64,000 bases of DNA from Psychrobacillus sp044762855. GTDB lineage: Bacteria; Bacillota; Bacilli; Bacillales_A; Planococcaceae. The stretch lies in assembly GCF_044762855.1 (NCBI RefSeq), contig NZ_JBIWFB010000011.1:1-64000 (forward strand). Direction: 5' to 3'. Numbering within the stretch: position 1 is the first letter of the stretch; every line of letters begins with the position of its first letter. The position numbers and the translations under genes are program-made. Positions 35,274 through 43,500 of the stretch are shown in pieces. The notes under the pieces are model-generated. The model was not told where the DNA came from, ran no database searches, and was given only the letters and a program-made list of their open reading frames with translations.

Positions 35274-35310
35274 AAAGGTGGCTACCTCTATGGGTAGCCT
35301 TTATTTATTG
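35274..35310 (+). terminator. Terminator
   Basis: AAAGGTGGCTACC / GGGTAGCCTTT around a 5-nt loop, followed by a T-rich stretch. Confidence 0.88.
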
Positions 35311-35481
35311 AACGGGGGACAAAACTTTCATAAAAGAGATTGTAATTTTTCCCGAATAAGAAAGTAAACATGGTCTTCATTAAAAAAAGAAAGTATCCAG
35401 TGGTAAGTTTCTTAAATTGAAAAAAGTTGAAACGAAATATGCCGGTCGTTTATCTAACTGATAACAAAGGAAGGGGGGACG

Positions 35482-36045
35482 ATGGTGAAAGAGAAGTTGA
35501 AATTAATAGTCAAAGCTAAAAAAGGGGATGCAATTGCTTTTCAACAGTTGATCCATTTGGAAAAAGAAAAACTATATAAGATGGCTTTTATTTACATGCG
35601 CAATGAGGAAGATGCTTTGGAGGTTTTTCAGGAAACCGTTTATCTCGCTTTTAAGTCAATCGCGAAGTTAAAAAACGATCGGTATTTTTCGACATGGATT
35701 ATTAGAATATTAATTAATACATCCATTTCCACTCTACGCAAAAAGAAGCGAGTCGTATTTATAAACAAAGAAATGTGGGACAATATTCCCGCTGAAGAAA
35801 TGGTGGAAACAGACGTCCAAATGGATTTACTGAATGCTCTGAACGAGATAGATGAGAAATTTAAGACCGTCTTGTTATTAAGATATTATCAGGATTATAC
35901 AATCCAACAAATTGCAGCTATCTTGGATTGCCCGGAAGGCACAGTTAAGACAAATATTCGAAGAGGAATTGCTATACTCAAGGAAAAAATGAAGGGGGTA
36001 TACAAGGATGACAGACAAAATTCCATCATTCAAGGAAGAGTTTGA
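35482..36045 (+). CDS. ECF-type RNA polymerase sigma factor
   Basis: Protein of 187 residues. Region 2 (YKMAFIYMRNEEDALEVFQE, then RYFSTWIIRILINTSISTLR) and region 4 (LLLRYYQDYTIQQIAAILDC, PEGTVKTNIRRG) are complete. The 3' end overlaps the DUF4179 gene by 38 bp, a typical sigma/anti-sigma pair of the SigV/SigX-like Bacillus group. GGGGGG precedes the ATG. Probably envelope-stress responsive. Confidence 0.92.
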   Translation: MVKEKLKLIVKAKKGDAIAFQQLIHLEKEKLYKMAFIYMRNEEDALEVFQETVYLAFKSIAKLKNDRYFSTWIIRILINTSISTLRKKKRVVFINKEMWDNIPAEEMVETDVQMDLLNALNEIDEKFKTVLLLRYYQDYTIQQIAAILDCPEGTVKTNIRRGIAILKEKMKGVYKDDRQNSIIQGRV

Positions 36046-36985
36046 TTTGATCGATGTTCCAACAGAAAAGTTAGACGAAATCATTTCTAAAATAGGCACT
36101 GAGAAGACGTTAAAGAGAAAGAAAACTATATGGAGTAAAGCTGCCCTTGGTGTGGGAGCTGCAGTAGTGGCATGTGGAATTCTTATCGGATCTGTATCTG
36201 TTTCACCTGCACTGGCACAGGTCGTCTCCTCTATACCAATAATTGGTCAAATATATAAGAACTTAGGGGATGTCGGATTGAAAAGTGTTTCGGAAGCTGG
36301 CATAAGTGAGTTTTCCGGAGAATCTAAAACAATCAATGGCATTACGATAACGCTCGGGGAAATCTATTACGATGATGCACGCGTAACAGCCAGCTTTTCC
36401 GTCGATTCAGAAAAGCCGGTATCATACGATTATTTTGATATTAGACATAATTATAAAGGTGGAAGGCCTTTATCGAATACTGGACTTAGAACGGATGAAA
36501 GTTCACCTACAAATTGGACTGGAATTCTTCACATTAATTACTATAGTTTTAACCCTGATACACTTGAATTGGGTATGACATTTGAAGGTAAGCAAGGAGA
36601 GTTATTCGAGTTTACGAAGGAAGTCGTTAAAGCACGTTATGAAAATAAGATCGATCTTGCAAAATCTGAACAAATAGACAACTTGAAATACGAGATACAT
36701 GATATCGAATGGGGTACACCTGGCCTGCTCATTTCGTATGATGCCCAGTATATAGAAGTAAACTATAGACGTGACGTTATATTTGAATTTGAGGTAGTAG
36801 ACTCTTCCAATAAACCTTTAAAGGAAATTAGTAAGAAGTACGGCAAGCAACTCTTTGAACCGCTTGAAACGGATGTAACTGAATTGACCATCACCCCTAT
36901 TGCTAAATTTGATGTTCAAAGAGGAGATGGTCAGATAGAATGGAAGGAATATAAGTTGGAGCCCTTTAAAATAACGATTCCGTGA
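36008..36985 (+). CDS. DUF4179 anti-sigma factor
   Basis: Protein of 325 residues. The cytoplasmic N-terminus (about 1-40) should bind the sigma factor; there is one membrane helix (AALGVGAAVVACGILIGSVS, about 46-66) and an outside DUF4179 domain starting SPALAQVVSSIPIIGQIYKN. Overlap with the sigma gene implies translational coupling. A second, distinct module of the same kind lies at 49434-51101. Confidence 0.88.
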   Translation: MTDKIPSFKEEFDLIDVPTEKLDEIISKIGTEKTLKRKKTIWSKAALGVGAAVVACGILIGSVSVSPALAQVVSSIPIIGQIYKNLGDVGLKSVSEAGISEFSGESKTINGITITLGEIYYDDARVTASFSVDSEKPVSYDYFDIRHNYKGGRPLSNTGLRTDESSPTNWTGILHINYYSFNPDTLELGMTFEGKQGELFEFTKEVVKARYENKIDLAKSEQIDNLKYEIHDIEWGTPGLLISYDAQYIEVNYRRDVIFEFEVVDSSNKPLKEISKKYGKQLFEPLETDVTELTITPIAKFDVQRGDGQIEWKEYKLEPFKITIP

Positions 36986-37089
36986 GTACACTGGACAGCC
37001 AGCAATGGTTGTCTTTTTAAGTTTAAAAATTTTATATCCTGTTTGTCTAATTGTTATTGAAGTTAATGCTTAGCAAATCATTTCTTATT

Positions 37090-37116
37090 CTAATAACGCA
37101 GCATGTTAGGGAAATA
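37090..37116. repeat. Isolated repeat right end
   Basis: CTAATAACGCAGCATGTTAG, matching the right end of the intergenic repeat family, upstream of the hisS leader region. Confidence 0.55.
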
Positions 37117-37180
37117 AGAAATGACTTGTTGATTTGGCTCCTCAAAAAGAATTGATATTAAATAATATTTTCATAATTAC

Positions 37181-37209
37181 TTGACAAGAAGTTTGAATAT
37201 TTGTATTAT
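37181..37209 (+). promoter_or_regulatory. Consensus sigma-A promoter of hisS
   Basis: TTGACA (37181-37186), 17-bp spacer, TATTAT (37204-37209). A transcript starting near 37216 would carry a leader of about 200 nt before hisS. Confidence 0.85.
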
Positions 37210-37235
37210 TACAGCAATATAAGAGGAGGGTTCAT

Positions 37236-37286
37236 ATGCTAGTTCAAAAACTAACTTTTACAACTTCACATCATCATATTAACTAG
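37236..37286 (+). CDS. Histidine leader peptide
   Basis: Sixteen codons, MLVQKLTFTTSHHHIN, with three consecutive CAT codons at positions 12-14 and TAG at 37284. An AGAGGAGGG ribosome site lies five bases upstream, so it is surely translated. Upstream of a histidyl-tRNA synthetase it has every mark of an attenuation leader that measures charged tRNA-His. Confidence 0.85.
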   Translation: MLVQKLTFTTSHHHIN

Positions 37287-37325
37287 TCTTGCTATCGATA
37301 TTTTTATATCTACATAGGAAGACTA
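37284..37325 (+). promoter_or_regulatory. Leader hairpin overlapping the leader-peptide stop
   Basis: TAGTCTT (37284-37290, including the stop codon) pairs with AAGACTA (37319-37325), extended by GCTAT/ATAG. The position of the ribosome on the leader peptide would decide whether this hairpin forms. The exact antiterminator pairing is not resolved by eye. Confidence 0.6.
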
Positions 37326-37333
37326 TTCTCATT

Positions 37334-37384
37334 GAATCGTATAACTAAGCCTATTTGGAGCTTATGTTAGGACGATTTTTTTTA
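37334..37384 (+). terminator. Attenuator terminator before hisS
   Basis: AATCGT-A-TAACTAAGCC pairs with GGAGCTTATGTTAGGACGATT (three paired blocks with small bulges) and is followed by eight T. It ends only 33 bases before the hisS start, so full-length transcription requires readthrough. Confidence 0.78.
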
Positions 37385-37416
37385 TTTGCCAAAAATGAGA
37401 AAAGAGGATGAATAGG

Positions 37417-38703
37417 ATGAAAAAAATGGATTATCAAAACGTAAGGGGAACACAAGATTATTTACCAAGACAGGAAATGGTAAGACGAAACATTCGTAGG
37501 ACATTAGAGGACACATTTATTGCCTATGGTTGCCAACCTTTAGAAACGCCTATTTTAAATTACACAGATTTAATGGCATCTAAGTATGCAGGTGGCGCAG
37601 AAATTTTACAGGAGATGTATACATTAACTGATCGTGGTGAACGTGATCTTGCACTTCGCTACGATTTGACGATACCATTCGCAAAAGTTGTAGCGATGAA
37701 TCCAACTATTCCTATGCCCTTTAAACGTTATGAAATTGGTAAAGTATTTCGAGATGGTCCAATTAAAGCAGGACGTTATCGTGAATTTACACAATGTGAT
37801 GTAGATATTGTTGGTGTAGAATCGCAAGCTGCTGAGGCGGAATTAATGATGATGGCCTTAGATGCTTTTAAAAATCTTAATGTAAATGTAGAGATTCAAT
37901 TTAATAACCGTAAGCTTTTGTATGGTTTACTTCAACAATTTGAAGTCCCAGAAGAAGTTATGAATCGGGTCATTTTAGTATTAGATAAGGTTGAAAAAGT
38001 TTCGATTGAATCTATGTTGGCGGAGTTAGCCCAACTACAATTGACTTCCAATAGCTTGATCCAAATCAAAGACTTTGTAGAATCTAAAGGACAATTAACC
38101 ATTCAAAGCTTCAAACAATGGGAGCGGAAAAATAGTTATGTGCAGGAAGGTTTACGAGAATTAGCTGAGCTAACGATCTATTTAGAAACACTTGAAATCC
38201 AAGATATGTGTATATTTAACCCATTTTTGGCAAGGGGTCTTGAAATATATACAGGAACCATTTATGAAATCTTTTTAGCTGATGGTAGGATTCGTTCCAG
38301 TATTGGGAGCGGTGGACGGTATGACAATGCTATCGGCGGACTTTTAAATTCTGAGAAAACTTTTGCGACAGTAGGTATTTCATTTGGATTAGATGTTATT
38401 TATCTAGCATTTGAATTATTAGGACGCGTGAACAAATGCTCGCTGATAGATATTTATATAATTCCCATAGGAACGGTAAAAGAAGCACTTAAGCTAGCAA
38501 CAAATTTACGTTCCCAAGGCAAACGGGTAGAGGTGGAATTATCCAATAAAAAAGTAAATAAAGCAATGGAAAGAGCTAATCGCGAAGGCGTTGCACATGT
38601 AATCGTATTAGGAAATGATGAAATCCTAAATGGCTTTTATTATATAAAAAATATGCAAACAGGTAAGAGCGAAAAAGTGGTTTATAATTTTATTAATCAA
38701 TAA
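37417..38703 (+). CDS. hisS: Histidyl-tRNA synthetase (probable second copy)
   Basis: Class II synthetase of 428 residues. Motif 1 and 2 regions (TLTDRGERDLALRYDLTIPF; YEIGKVFRDGPIKAGRYREF, then QCDVDIVG), the histidine-specific loop (ARGLEIYTGTIYE), motif 3 (IGSGGRYDNAIGG) and the C-terminal anticodon-binding domain (from about 335: IYIIPIGTVKEALKLATNLR). The intact anticodon domain separates it from HisZ. ATG 37417 is chosen over 37408 because AGAGG lies just before the latter. It stands alone, away from aspS, so it is probably an extra copy, controlled by the His-codon leader upstream. Confidence 0.92.
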   Translation: MKKMDYQNVRGTQDYLPRQEMVRRNIRRTLEDTFIAYGCQPLETPILNYTDLMASKYAGGAEILQEMYTLTDRGERDLALRYDLTIPFAKVVAMNPTIPMPFKRYEIGKVFRDGPIKAGRYREFTQCDVDIVGVESQAAEAELMMMALDAFKNLNVNVEIQFNNRKLLYGLLQQFEVPEEVMNRVILVLDKVEKVSIESMLAELAQLQLTSNSLIQIKDFVESKGQLTIQSFKQWERKNSYVQEGLRELAELTIYLETLEIQDMCIFNPFLARGLEIYTGTIYEIFLADGRIRSSIGSGGRYDNAIGGLLNSEKTFATVGISFGLDVIYLAFELLGRVNKCSLIDIYIIPIGTVKEALKLATNLRSQGKRVEVELSNKKVNKAMERANREGVAHVIVLGNDEILNGFYYIKNMQTGKSEKVVYNFINQ

Positions 38704-38744
38704 ATTTATTAGATAGATAATCCGTTATAAAGGGGGGAGAAACA

Positions 38745-39269
38745 ATGAGTAATGGATTTATAACAATTCGAAAAGCAGATTTAAGAGATACGAAAGAAAT
38801 GGCGAAAGTTCACGTTGAAAGTTGGAGAACAACTTATGCCAACATCGTTCCAGATGAATACTTAAAAAATTTGACTTATGAGAGTCGAGAACAAATCTGG
38901 ATAAATAGCATTCCCAACGGTGGTGTATATGTAGCAGAGAATAACGAAGGAAAAATTATTGGTTTTGCTTCTGGAGGTAAAGAACGAAGTGGTAAATATA
39001 GTGGATTTGATGGAGAGATTTATGCAATTTATATCTTAAAAGAATTTCAAGGGCAAGGTATTGGTAAAGCTCTGGTTAAACCAATTATTGAAGAAATTAT
39101 AGAAATGAGATTTAATTCTATGCTTGTTCTTGTGCTGAAAGATAATAGCTCTCGTCTATTCTATGAAGCACTTGGTGGCGAAAAAATAGATACTATTGAA
39201 GTTCAGATTGCAGGAAAGAAACTTTCTGAACTTGTGTATGGTTGGGAAGATATTAGAAATATATTTTAA
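38745..39269 (+). CDS. GNAT acetyltransferase
   Basis: Protein of 174 residues. IRKADLRDTKEMAKVHVESW RTTYANIVPDEYL at the N-terminus and the acetyl-CoA loop EFQGQGIGKALVKPIIEE are typical of the YhbS/PhnO-like group common in Bacilli. GGGGGAG precedes the ATG. Followed by a complete intergenic repeat copy. Confidence 0.88.
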   Translation: MSNGFITIRKADLRDTKEMAKVHVESWRTTYANIVPDEYLKNLTYESREQIWINSIPNGGVYVAENNEGKIIGFASGGKERSGKYSGFDGEIYAIYILKEFQGQGIGKALVKPIIEEIIEMRFNSMLVLVLKDNSSRLFYEALGGEKIDTIEVQIAGKKLSELVYGWEDIRNIF

Positions 39270-39281
39270 CTTTTCTTTTCA

Positions 39282-39402
39282 ATTGTTGGGCACTTTACTA
39301 GTACAAGACCATCAACTCGGTGGTCTATTTATTATACCAAATCAAGTAGATCCTAGAAATTCCTTGTGAAATATTCCACTTAATCTACCGTCACAGTTAG
39401 TT
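39282..39402. repeat. Two-ended intergenic repeat copy
   Basis: Left GGGCACTTTACTAGTAC, hairpin GACCATC-N5-GGTGGTC (39306-39326, with a G-T pair), internal TCAAGTAGATCCTAGAAATT and TTGTGAAATATTCCAC, right CGTCACAG then TTAGTT (to 39402). Confidence 0.75.
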
Positions 39403-39465
39403 AAATAAGAAGTTAGCTTGTATTTTCACCATTGTAGTTCATTAAAATGAAAAATTACAATAGCC

Positions 39466-39512
39466 TTGCTTTTATATCGTTTAATACGATATAATCTGGA
39501 TTAACGATATAA
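39466..39512. promoter_or_regulatory. marR promoter with triple ACGATAT operator
   Basis: TATATCGT-TTAAT-ACGATATA (39473-39493) is a perfect dyad, and a third ACGATAT lies at 39504-39510. The -10 TATAAT (39490-39495) overlaps the dyad, with a -35-like TTGCTT (39466-39471) 18 bp upstream. This layout fits autorepression by the MarR protein that follows. Confidence 0.75.
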
Positions 39513-39524
39513 AAGAGGTGTAAT

Positions 39525-39917
39525 ATGGAACTTAACAAATACTTCACAGATATTTACTATCATCTACATCCAACGCATGAACTGACAATCTCACATCAAA
39601 GTATACGAATTCTGCAAATCATTCAGAAAGAAGAAACCGTGACCGTACGTTTCTTGGCAGAAGCATTAAAAGTCTCGCATAATACAGCATCAGAGCATGT
39701 AAAGAAGCTCGCAAACAATGGATGGATCACTAAGCAACGTTCTGAAGAGGATCAACGCAAAGTATTTTTGAAGTTAACGGCAGAAGGATTAGAAGTTGTA
39801 AGACAAAACACAGAATTAGACGAGTTAAAATTACAAGCAGCTTTGAATAAGCTAAGTGATAAGGAAAAGACTATAGTCTTACAAGCTTTTCGTTTACTGA
39901 GTGAGGTAGCTAAGTGA
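39525..39917 (+). CDS. MarR-family regulator
   Basis: Protein of 130 residues with a winged helix (VTVRFLAEALKVSHNTASEHVKKLANNG; SEEDQRKVFLKLTAEG). AAGAGGTG before the ATG. Its stop overlaps the DUF3147 start region, so both form an operon, probably autorepressed at the dyad upstream. Confidence 0.9.
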   Translation: MELNKYFTDIYYHLHPTHELTISHQSIRILQIIQKEETVTVRFLAEALKVSHNTASEHVKKLANNGWITKQRSEEDQRKVFLKLTAEGLEVVRQNTELDELKLQAALNKLSDKEKTIVLQAFRLLSEVAK

Positions 39918-40267
39918 TGGTGTGGATCAAACTCATCACGTCAGCTTTAATCATTGCAGTTGTTACGGAATTAGCTAGAAGATTTCCTTTGTACGGGGGA
40001 ATTATAGCAGCACTACCGTTAATAAGTCTGCTTAGTATTTTTTGGTTAACTGTTCAAGGAGAAACAGTTAGCCAAATTCAAACTTTTACAATAGGTGTAA
40101 TTATTGGGTTACCAGCAACAATTGTTATGTTACTAGCAGTATATGTGATGCTGAAAAATTCCTTTCCTTTTATCATGGCACTTTTAGTTGGAGTTATTTC
40201 ATGGGGGTTATGTTTAGGGATTCAAAAAGTAATTTTTAATATGTTCACGACTAGAAATTTGCTATAG
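39917..40267 (+). CDS. DUF3147-family membrane protein
   Basis: Protein of 116 residues with four hydrophobic helices (LITSALIIAVVTELARRFPL; YGGIIAALPLISLLSIFWL; ...GVISWGLCLGIQK). The N-terminal helix with TELARR and the GGIIAALP loop are DUF3147 marks. Probably a small transporter or efflux component under MarR control; activity unknown. Confidence 0.8.
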   Translation: MVWIKLITSALIIAVVTELARRFPLYGGIIAALPLISLLSIFWLTVQGETVSQIQTFTIGVIIGLPATIVMLLAVYVMLKNSFPFIMALLVGVISWGLCLGIQKVIFNMFTTRNLL

Positions 40268-41089
40268 TTTTCTTACTTCATTAACGAAAGCTTTACTTCC
40301 CTTTCATTGATTTTTTTAAGATGTAATTTCTATAAGGTATAAATTGATAATTGAAAGAGTTAGAAGATTCTTTATAAAGTTAAAGCACAGTGATAGTGAT
40401 TGATAGTTAGGACAAATAGGAATAGCCTTAGTAAAGCATAAACCGTGTCATTTCTTTTCTCAAATAATATTAACTTACAAAGGCATTTCGAATGTATCTA
40501 TCGAAGTGCTTTTTGTTTGCGATTTCACTTCATATGCAAACGTTTATATATACTGTTTACAATTAAACAAACGTAAGTTAATATTGTTTGTATAATGTTG
40601 TTAGGAGAGTTAATTTTCTAGATATAGAGAATATATTAATTTAAGAAGAAATATACCAATGCATATTTCGTACCTAAGGAATTAAAGGTGCAGAAATTTT
40701 GAAAATAGTTGATTGTTTATATACTGCAAAGAAGGTAGTCGAGGTATATATTGAAAAAGAGCATGTTTCTGTTTTTGAAATGTTAATTAAAGTAGATAAA
40801 AATACATACTGGGCTATCTGAAGTACAAATAAATTAACAGTATGAACTTATACATAAGGGGATTATATAAGTGGATGAATGATATGCGATAACTAAGAAA
40901 AATAAAGCTAAAGTGTTAGCTACATATTTTAAGAATGGATTGGACGGAAGAATTGATACTTTTCCTAGTAAGGAAAAACGAAAGATAATTTTACTTCAAC
41001 ATATAATATCACTCTTTAAAGAGAACAATGATTACACGGAAAAAGAAGTAATGACTGCACGAAGTACTGGGTGAAGGGGAAGTGATAGT
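40268..41089. other. Long intergenic region with gene relics
   Basis: No intact gene. At 40551-40610 TACAATTAAACAAAC and GTTTGTATAATGTTGT form a dyad. At about 40699-40830 a frame reads LKIVDCLYTAKKVVEVYIEK and ends TYWAI-stop. At 40905-41074 a frame reads KVLATYFKNGLDGRIDTFPS, then KRKIILLQHIISLFKENNDY and TEKEVMTARSTG-stop, the core of a DUF2087-type domain (winged-helix regulators), truncated at both ends. Confidence 0.6.
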
Positions 41090-41464
41090 ATGAATGTCGA
41101 ATGTACACGATTTCGGGTAAAGCGAGGAAAAACAGAAAAAGTAAATGAATGGTTAGCTTTCTTGAATGATCATATGGAAGATGTCCTTGTTACGCTTGAG
41201 GGAGAGAAGATGTATGTTGAAACAATTTTTCGTGAGTTCTTAAATAATGAGGAATATTTATATTGGTACTCGGTTCAAGGCTCTGGTGGAATAGAGGTTG
41301 AGAAATCACAACATTGGATTGATAAGAAGCATCTCAAGTATTGGGAAGAATGTATTGACCAAACATATAAACCTGTGGATCTCCATACCGAAGTAGTAAT
41401 GATTCCAACCTATGTACGTAAAATAATGGACAATAATAACGGTGATGGAGGTAGACCAAAATGA
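41090..41464 (+). CDS. DUF6176-like protein
   Basis: Protein of 124 residues. RFRVKRGKTEKVNEWLAFLN and YLYWYSVQGSGG with a central HWIDKKHLKYWEECID suggest a ferredoxin-like fold of the DUF6176 family. It overlaps the next gene by 4 bp, so the two are co-translated. Function unknown. Confidence 0.65.
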   Translation: MNVECTRFRVKRGKTEKVNEWLAFLNDHMEDVLVTLEGEKMYVETIFREFLNNEEYLYWYSVQGSGGIEVEKSQHWIDKKHLKYWEECIDQTYKPVDLHTEVVMIPTYVRKIMDNNNGDGGRPK

Positions 41465-42204
41465 TTACGGTACCTAAAGAAGATTTTAATATAGTAAAGG
41501 AGAAAATCAAAGAAGCACCAACATTTGTAACTAGCATATTAGATAATATTATTAAAGGAACGGTACATGCAGATAGCATCAAGTATGAATCATTGCTTAT
41601 AAAAACTGATTCAGGATTGTATTATGTTACAGGCCAACCATCTAATGAGTTGTTTCTTAAGAAAATAGTTAAAATATTTGAGAGCTCCCTAAATCAAAAG
41701 AAACGTTTTACATTATTTTCTACTAACCCTGCTTGGAATCAGGCAATTGAAAAATATTTTGATAAGGAATTGGGAAAAATAAAACGTTATGGTTTCTCTT
41801 TTGATCTTATTACATATAAAAATAGAAAAAGAAGAAGTATGAATGATTTTGATGTAACAAAAATTAACCAATATGACATAGAACATTGTTTGGAATTTGA
41901 TATAAAATACTATAACGAATACTGGGGTTCTATGGAGAATTTTCTACAAAAAGGGATAGGCTTTTGTGTGAAGGACAAAGAGAGGATTATTAGTGAAGCA
42001 GTTTCAATTTTTCAATCTAAAAACTATGCGGAAATAGATATAATAACTCATTCAGATTACAGAGGAAAAGGGTTAGCGAGTGTTGTAGCTGAACAATTTA
42101 TAGATTATTGTCTTTCCCATAATATTGAACCTCGTTGGGATTGTGATGTTAATAATATTGCTTCAATTAATTTAGGTAGTAAATTAGGTTTCAATGCCCC
42201 ATGA
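41461..42204 (+). CDS. GNAT acetyltransferase with N-terminal domain
   Basis: Protein of 247 residues. The N-terminal part (about 1-125) is the variable domain of the FeeM/PF12746-like acetyltransferase group; the C-terminal GNAT core has EIDIITHSDYRGKGLASVVA as acetyl-CoA loop and CDVNNIASINLGSKLGF. The protein stops right after LGFNAP, a little earlier than most homologues that continue with a final strand, so the end may be trimmed. Confidence 0.75.
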   Translation: MITVPKEDFNIVKEKIKEAPTFVTSILDNIIKGTVHADSIKYESLLIKTDSGLYYVTGQPSNELFLKKIVKIFESSLNQKKRFTLFSTNPAWNQAIEKYFDKELGKIKRYGFSFDLITYKNRKRRSMNDFDVTKINQYDIEHCLEFDIKYYNEYWGSMENFLQKGIGFCVKDKERIISEAVSIFQSKNYAEIDIITHSDYRGKGLASVVAEQFIDYCLSHNIEPRWDCDVNNIASINLGSKLGFNAP

Positions 42205-42280
42205 GAATATACTGTTTACATAAAAAAGGAATAATTTTAGTGAATACCTTTTAAAGTCTTGTAATTAAACAGGCTTCGGT

Positions 42281-42311
42281 ATATAGTTTAGTTAAGTTAA
42301 CTAAACTATAT
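42281..42311. promoter_or_regulatory. 31-bp perfect palindrome (operator candidate)
   Basis: ATATAGTTTAGTTAA - G - TTAACTAAACTATAT, perfect over all 15+15 bases, ending right at the ribosome site of the small membrane protein and upstream of the MarR gene of the same operon. MarR autorepression is the most likely reading. Confidence 0.75.
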
Positions 42312-42324
42312 GGAGGGCTTAATA

Positions 42325-42621
42325 TTGGAAAAAGATATAGTTTCAAATGGAGATAAGCTAAAGAAACCATTCCTTTTTAAATTTGGGATAGGGCTTCTAA
42401 TCCTTTATCCTATACTATGGGGACTTGCTGCTATCGTGCCATTTACTCCATTAGCAACTCACATTAAGGCCACTGTTGTTACAGTATGTATAGTAGTGGG
42501 AGAAATCTTTTTTTTGATAGGTGTTGCCTTTGTTGGAAAAGAAGTGGTGACCAAATATAAAAGTAAGTTAAACCCAAAAAATTGGAGAAAAAAAGGTGAT
42601 AAACAAAAAGATGAAAAATGA
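42325..42621 (+). CDS. Transporter-suffix-domain membrane protein
   Basis: Protein of about 98 residues from TTG 42325, seven bases after GGAGGG (ATG 42310 lies inside the palindrome and has no ribosome site). Two long helices (FKFGIGLLILYPILWGLAAI and VVTVCIVVGEIFFLIGVAFV) and a basic C-terminus KLNPKNWRKK, as in small proteins annotated as transporter suffix domain. It overlaps the MarR gene by 11 bp. Confidence 0.7.
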   Translation: MEKDIVSNGDKLKKPFLFKFGIGLLILYPILWGLAAIVPFTPLATHIKATVVTVCIVVGEIFFLIGVAFVGKEVVTKYKSKLNPKNWRKKGDKQKDEK

Positions 42622-43042
42622 AAACTTACCTGAGCAAATTAATCAAACACTTGAAGAACTATGGCTGTTACTTGAAACAAAAGAAAGAGCTTATACGAAT
42701 TTTCGATTAAATAATCAGCAATATACGTTATTGACTTTAATTATTCGGTACCCATCATCCACTCCAACAGAATTAGCAGAAAAAATGAATATTACCAAAA
42801 GTGCTATCAGCCAACAGTTAGTAAAAATGGAACTTGAAGGTTATATTTATAGAAAGCAACATTCAGAAGACAAACGTACATTTTCAGTTGAATTAGGAGA
42901 GAAAGGATTGCTTTATAAAAAGGAAGTGGAAATATTTATGCAGCAAATTCAGGAAAAATATTATGCGAGTTTATCACGCGAAGAATTAACAAACTTTTTA
43001 TCCGCACTTCAAAAGCTAACAAAAGTAATTGATAAACTGTAG
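42611..43042 (+). CDS. MarR-family regulator
   Basis: Protein of about 143 residues with the MarR winged helix (TPTELAEKMNITKSAISQQL; HSEDKRTFSVELGEKG). ATG 42611 is preferred to GTG 42596. Second gene of an operon with the small membrane protein; the 31-bp palindrome at the operon start is its probable operator. Confidence 0.88.
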   Translation: MKNENLPEQINQTLEELWLLLETKERAYTNFRLNNQQYTLLTLIIRYPSSTPTELAEKMNITKSAISQQLVKMELEGYIYRKQHSEDKRTFSVELGEKGLLYKKEVEIFMQQIQEKYYASLSREELTNFLSALQKLTKVIDKL

Positions 43043-43166
43043 CGATTATTTAAATTAACTATTGTTCGTTTACTAACTTTCATTAAATAGAGTATCTAAA
43101 GCTTTATATATTTATGAAAAACCTCTCTAAAACGGGTGTCTTAGATAAAAAGAATAGGGGGATTTT

Positions 43167-43353
43167 ATGATTAAGTCTATAAAAGGGCGATTCATCTTAT
43201 CTATATTCTGTGCTATATTTTTCTAGTATTGAGTTTGTTATTGATAAGAAGGAACCAACAGTTCGGTTACTATTCTTCTTCATCATGATTTTATCGGTGT
43301 TTAATACGGGATTATTGAACGAAAAATACATTCAAACAAGAAAGAAGAAATAA
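43167..43353 (+). pseudogene. Frameshifted small membrane protein
   Basis: ATG 43167 behind AGGGGG opens MIKSIKGRFILSIFCAIFF and stops. Another frame continues SIEFVIDKKEPTVRLLFFFI, MILSVFNTGLLNEKYIQ to TAA 43353. Together they give a two-helix protein of about 62 residues broken by one frameshift near 43222. Sequencing error is an alternative. Confidence 0.6.
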
Positions 43354-43362
43354 GTCTATTTC

Positions 43363-43404
43363 AACTAACTGGTACTTTACTTCAAGAAGGAGTAAAGTCT
43401 TTTT
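43363..43404 (+). terminator. Repeat-family left end fused to a terminator
   Basis: AACTAAC-TGGT then ACTTTACT / AGTAAAGT hairpin and seven T. The same arrangement recurs at 59778-59818 (AACTAACGAGT, GCTTTACT/AGTAAAGC), so this is a recurrent third form of the repeat's left end. Confidence 0.7.
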
Positions 43405-43454
43405 TTATTGTATTAAAGCCGCAATTTGATGAAAGATGAGTAGCAGGAATAAAC

Positions 43455-43490
43455 TTAAAAAGCCCTTTTCTAACAAGTAGAAAAGGACAC
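43455..43490 (-). terminator. Terminator of the lipoprotein gene
   Basis: CCTTTTCTA-ACAAG-TAGAAAAGG dyad just downstream (minus strand) of the lipoprotein stop. Confidence 0.75.
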
Positions 43491-43500
43491 ATAAAGAAAA

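Noticed and set aside
37236..37400. T-box riboswitch upstream of hisS
   Set aside because: No T-box core sequence or specifier-loop architecture is visible; the His-codon leader peptide explains the region better.
37417..38703. HisZ (ATP-phosphoribosyltransferase regulatory subunit)
   Set aside because: The C-terminal anticodon-binding domain is intact and no hisG or other his gene follows.
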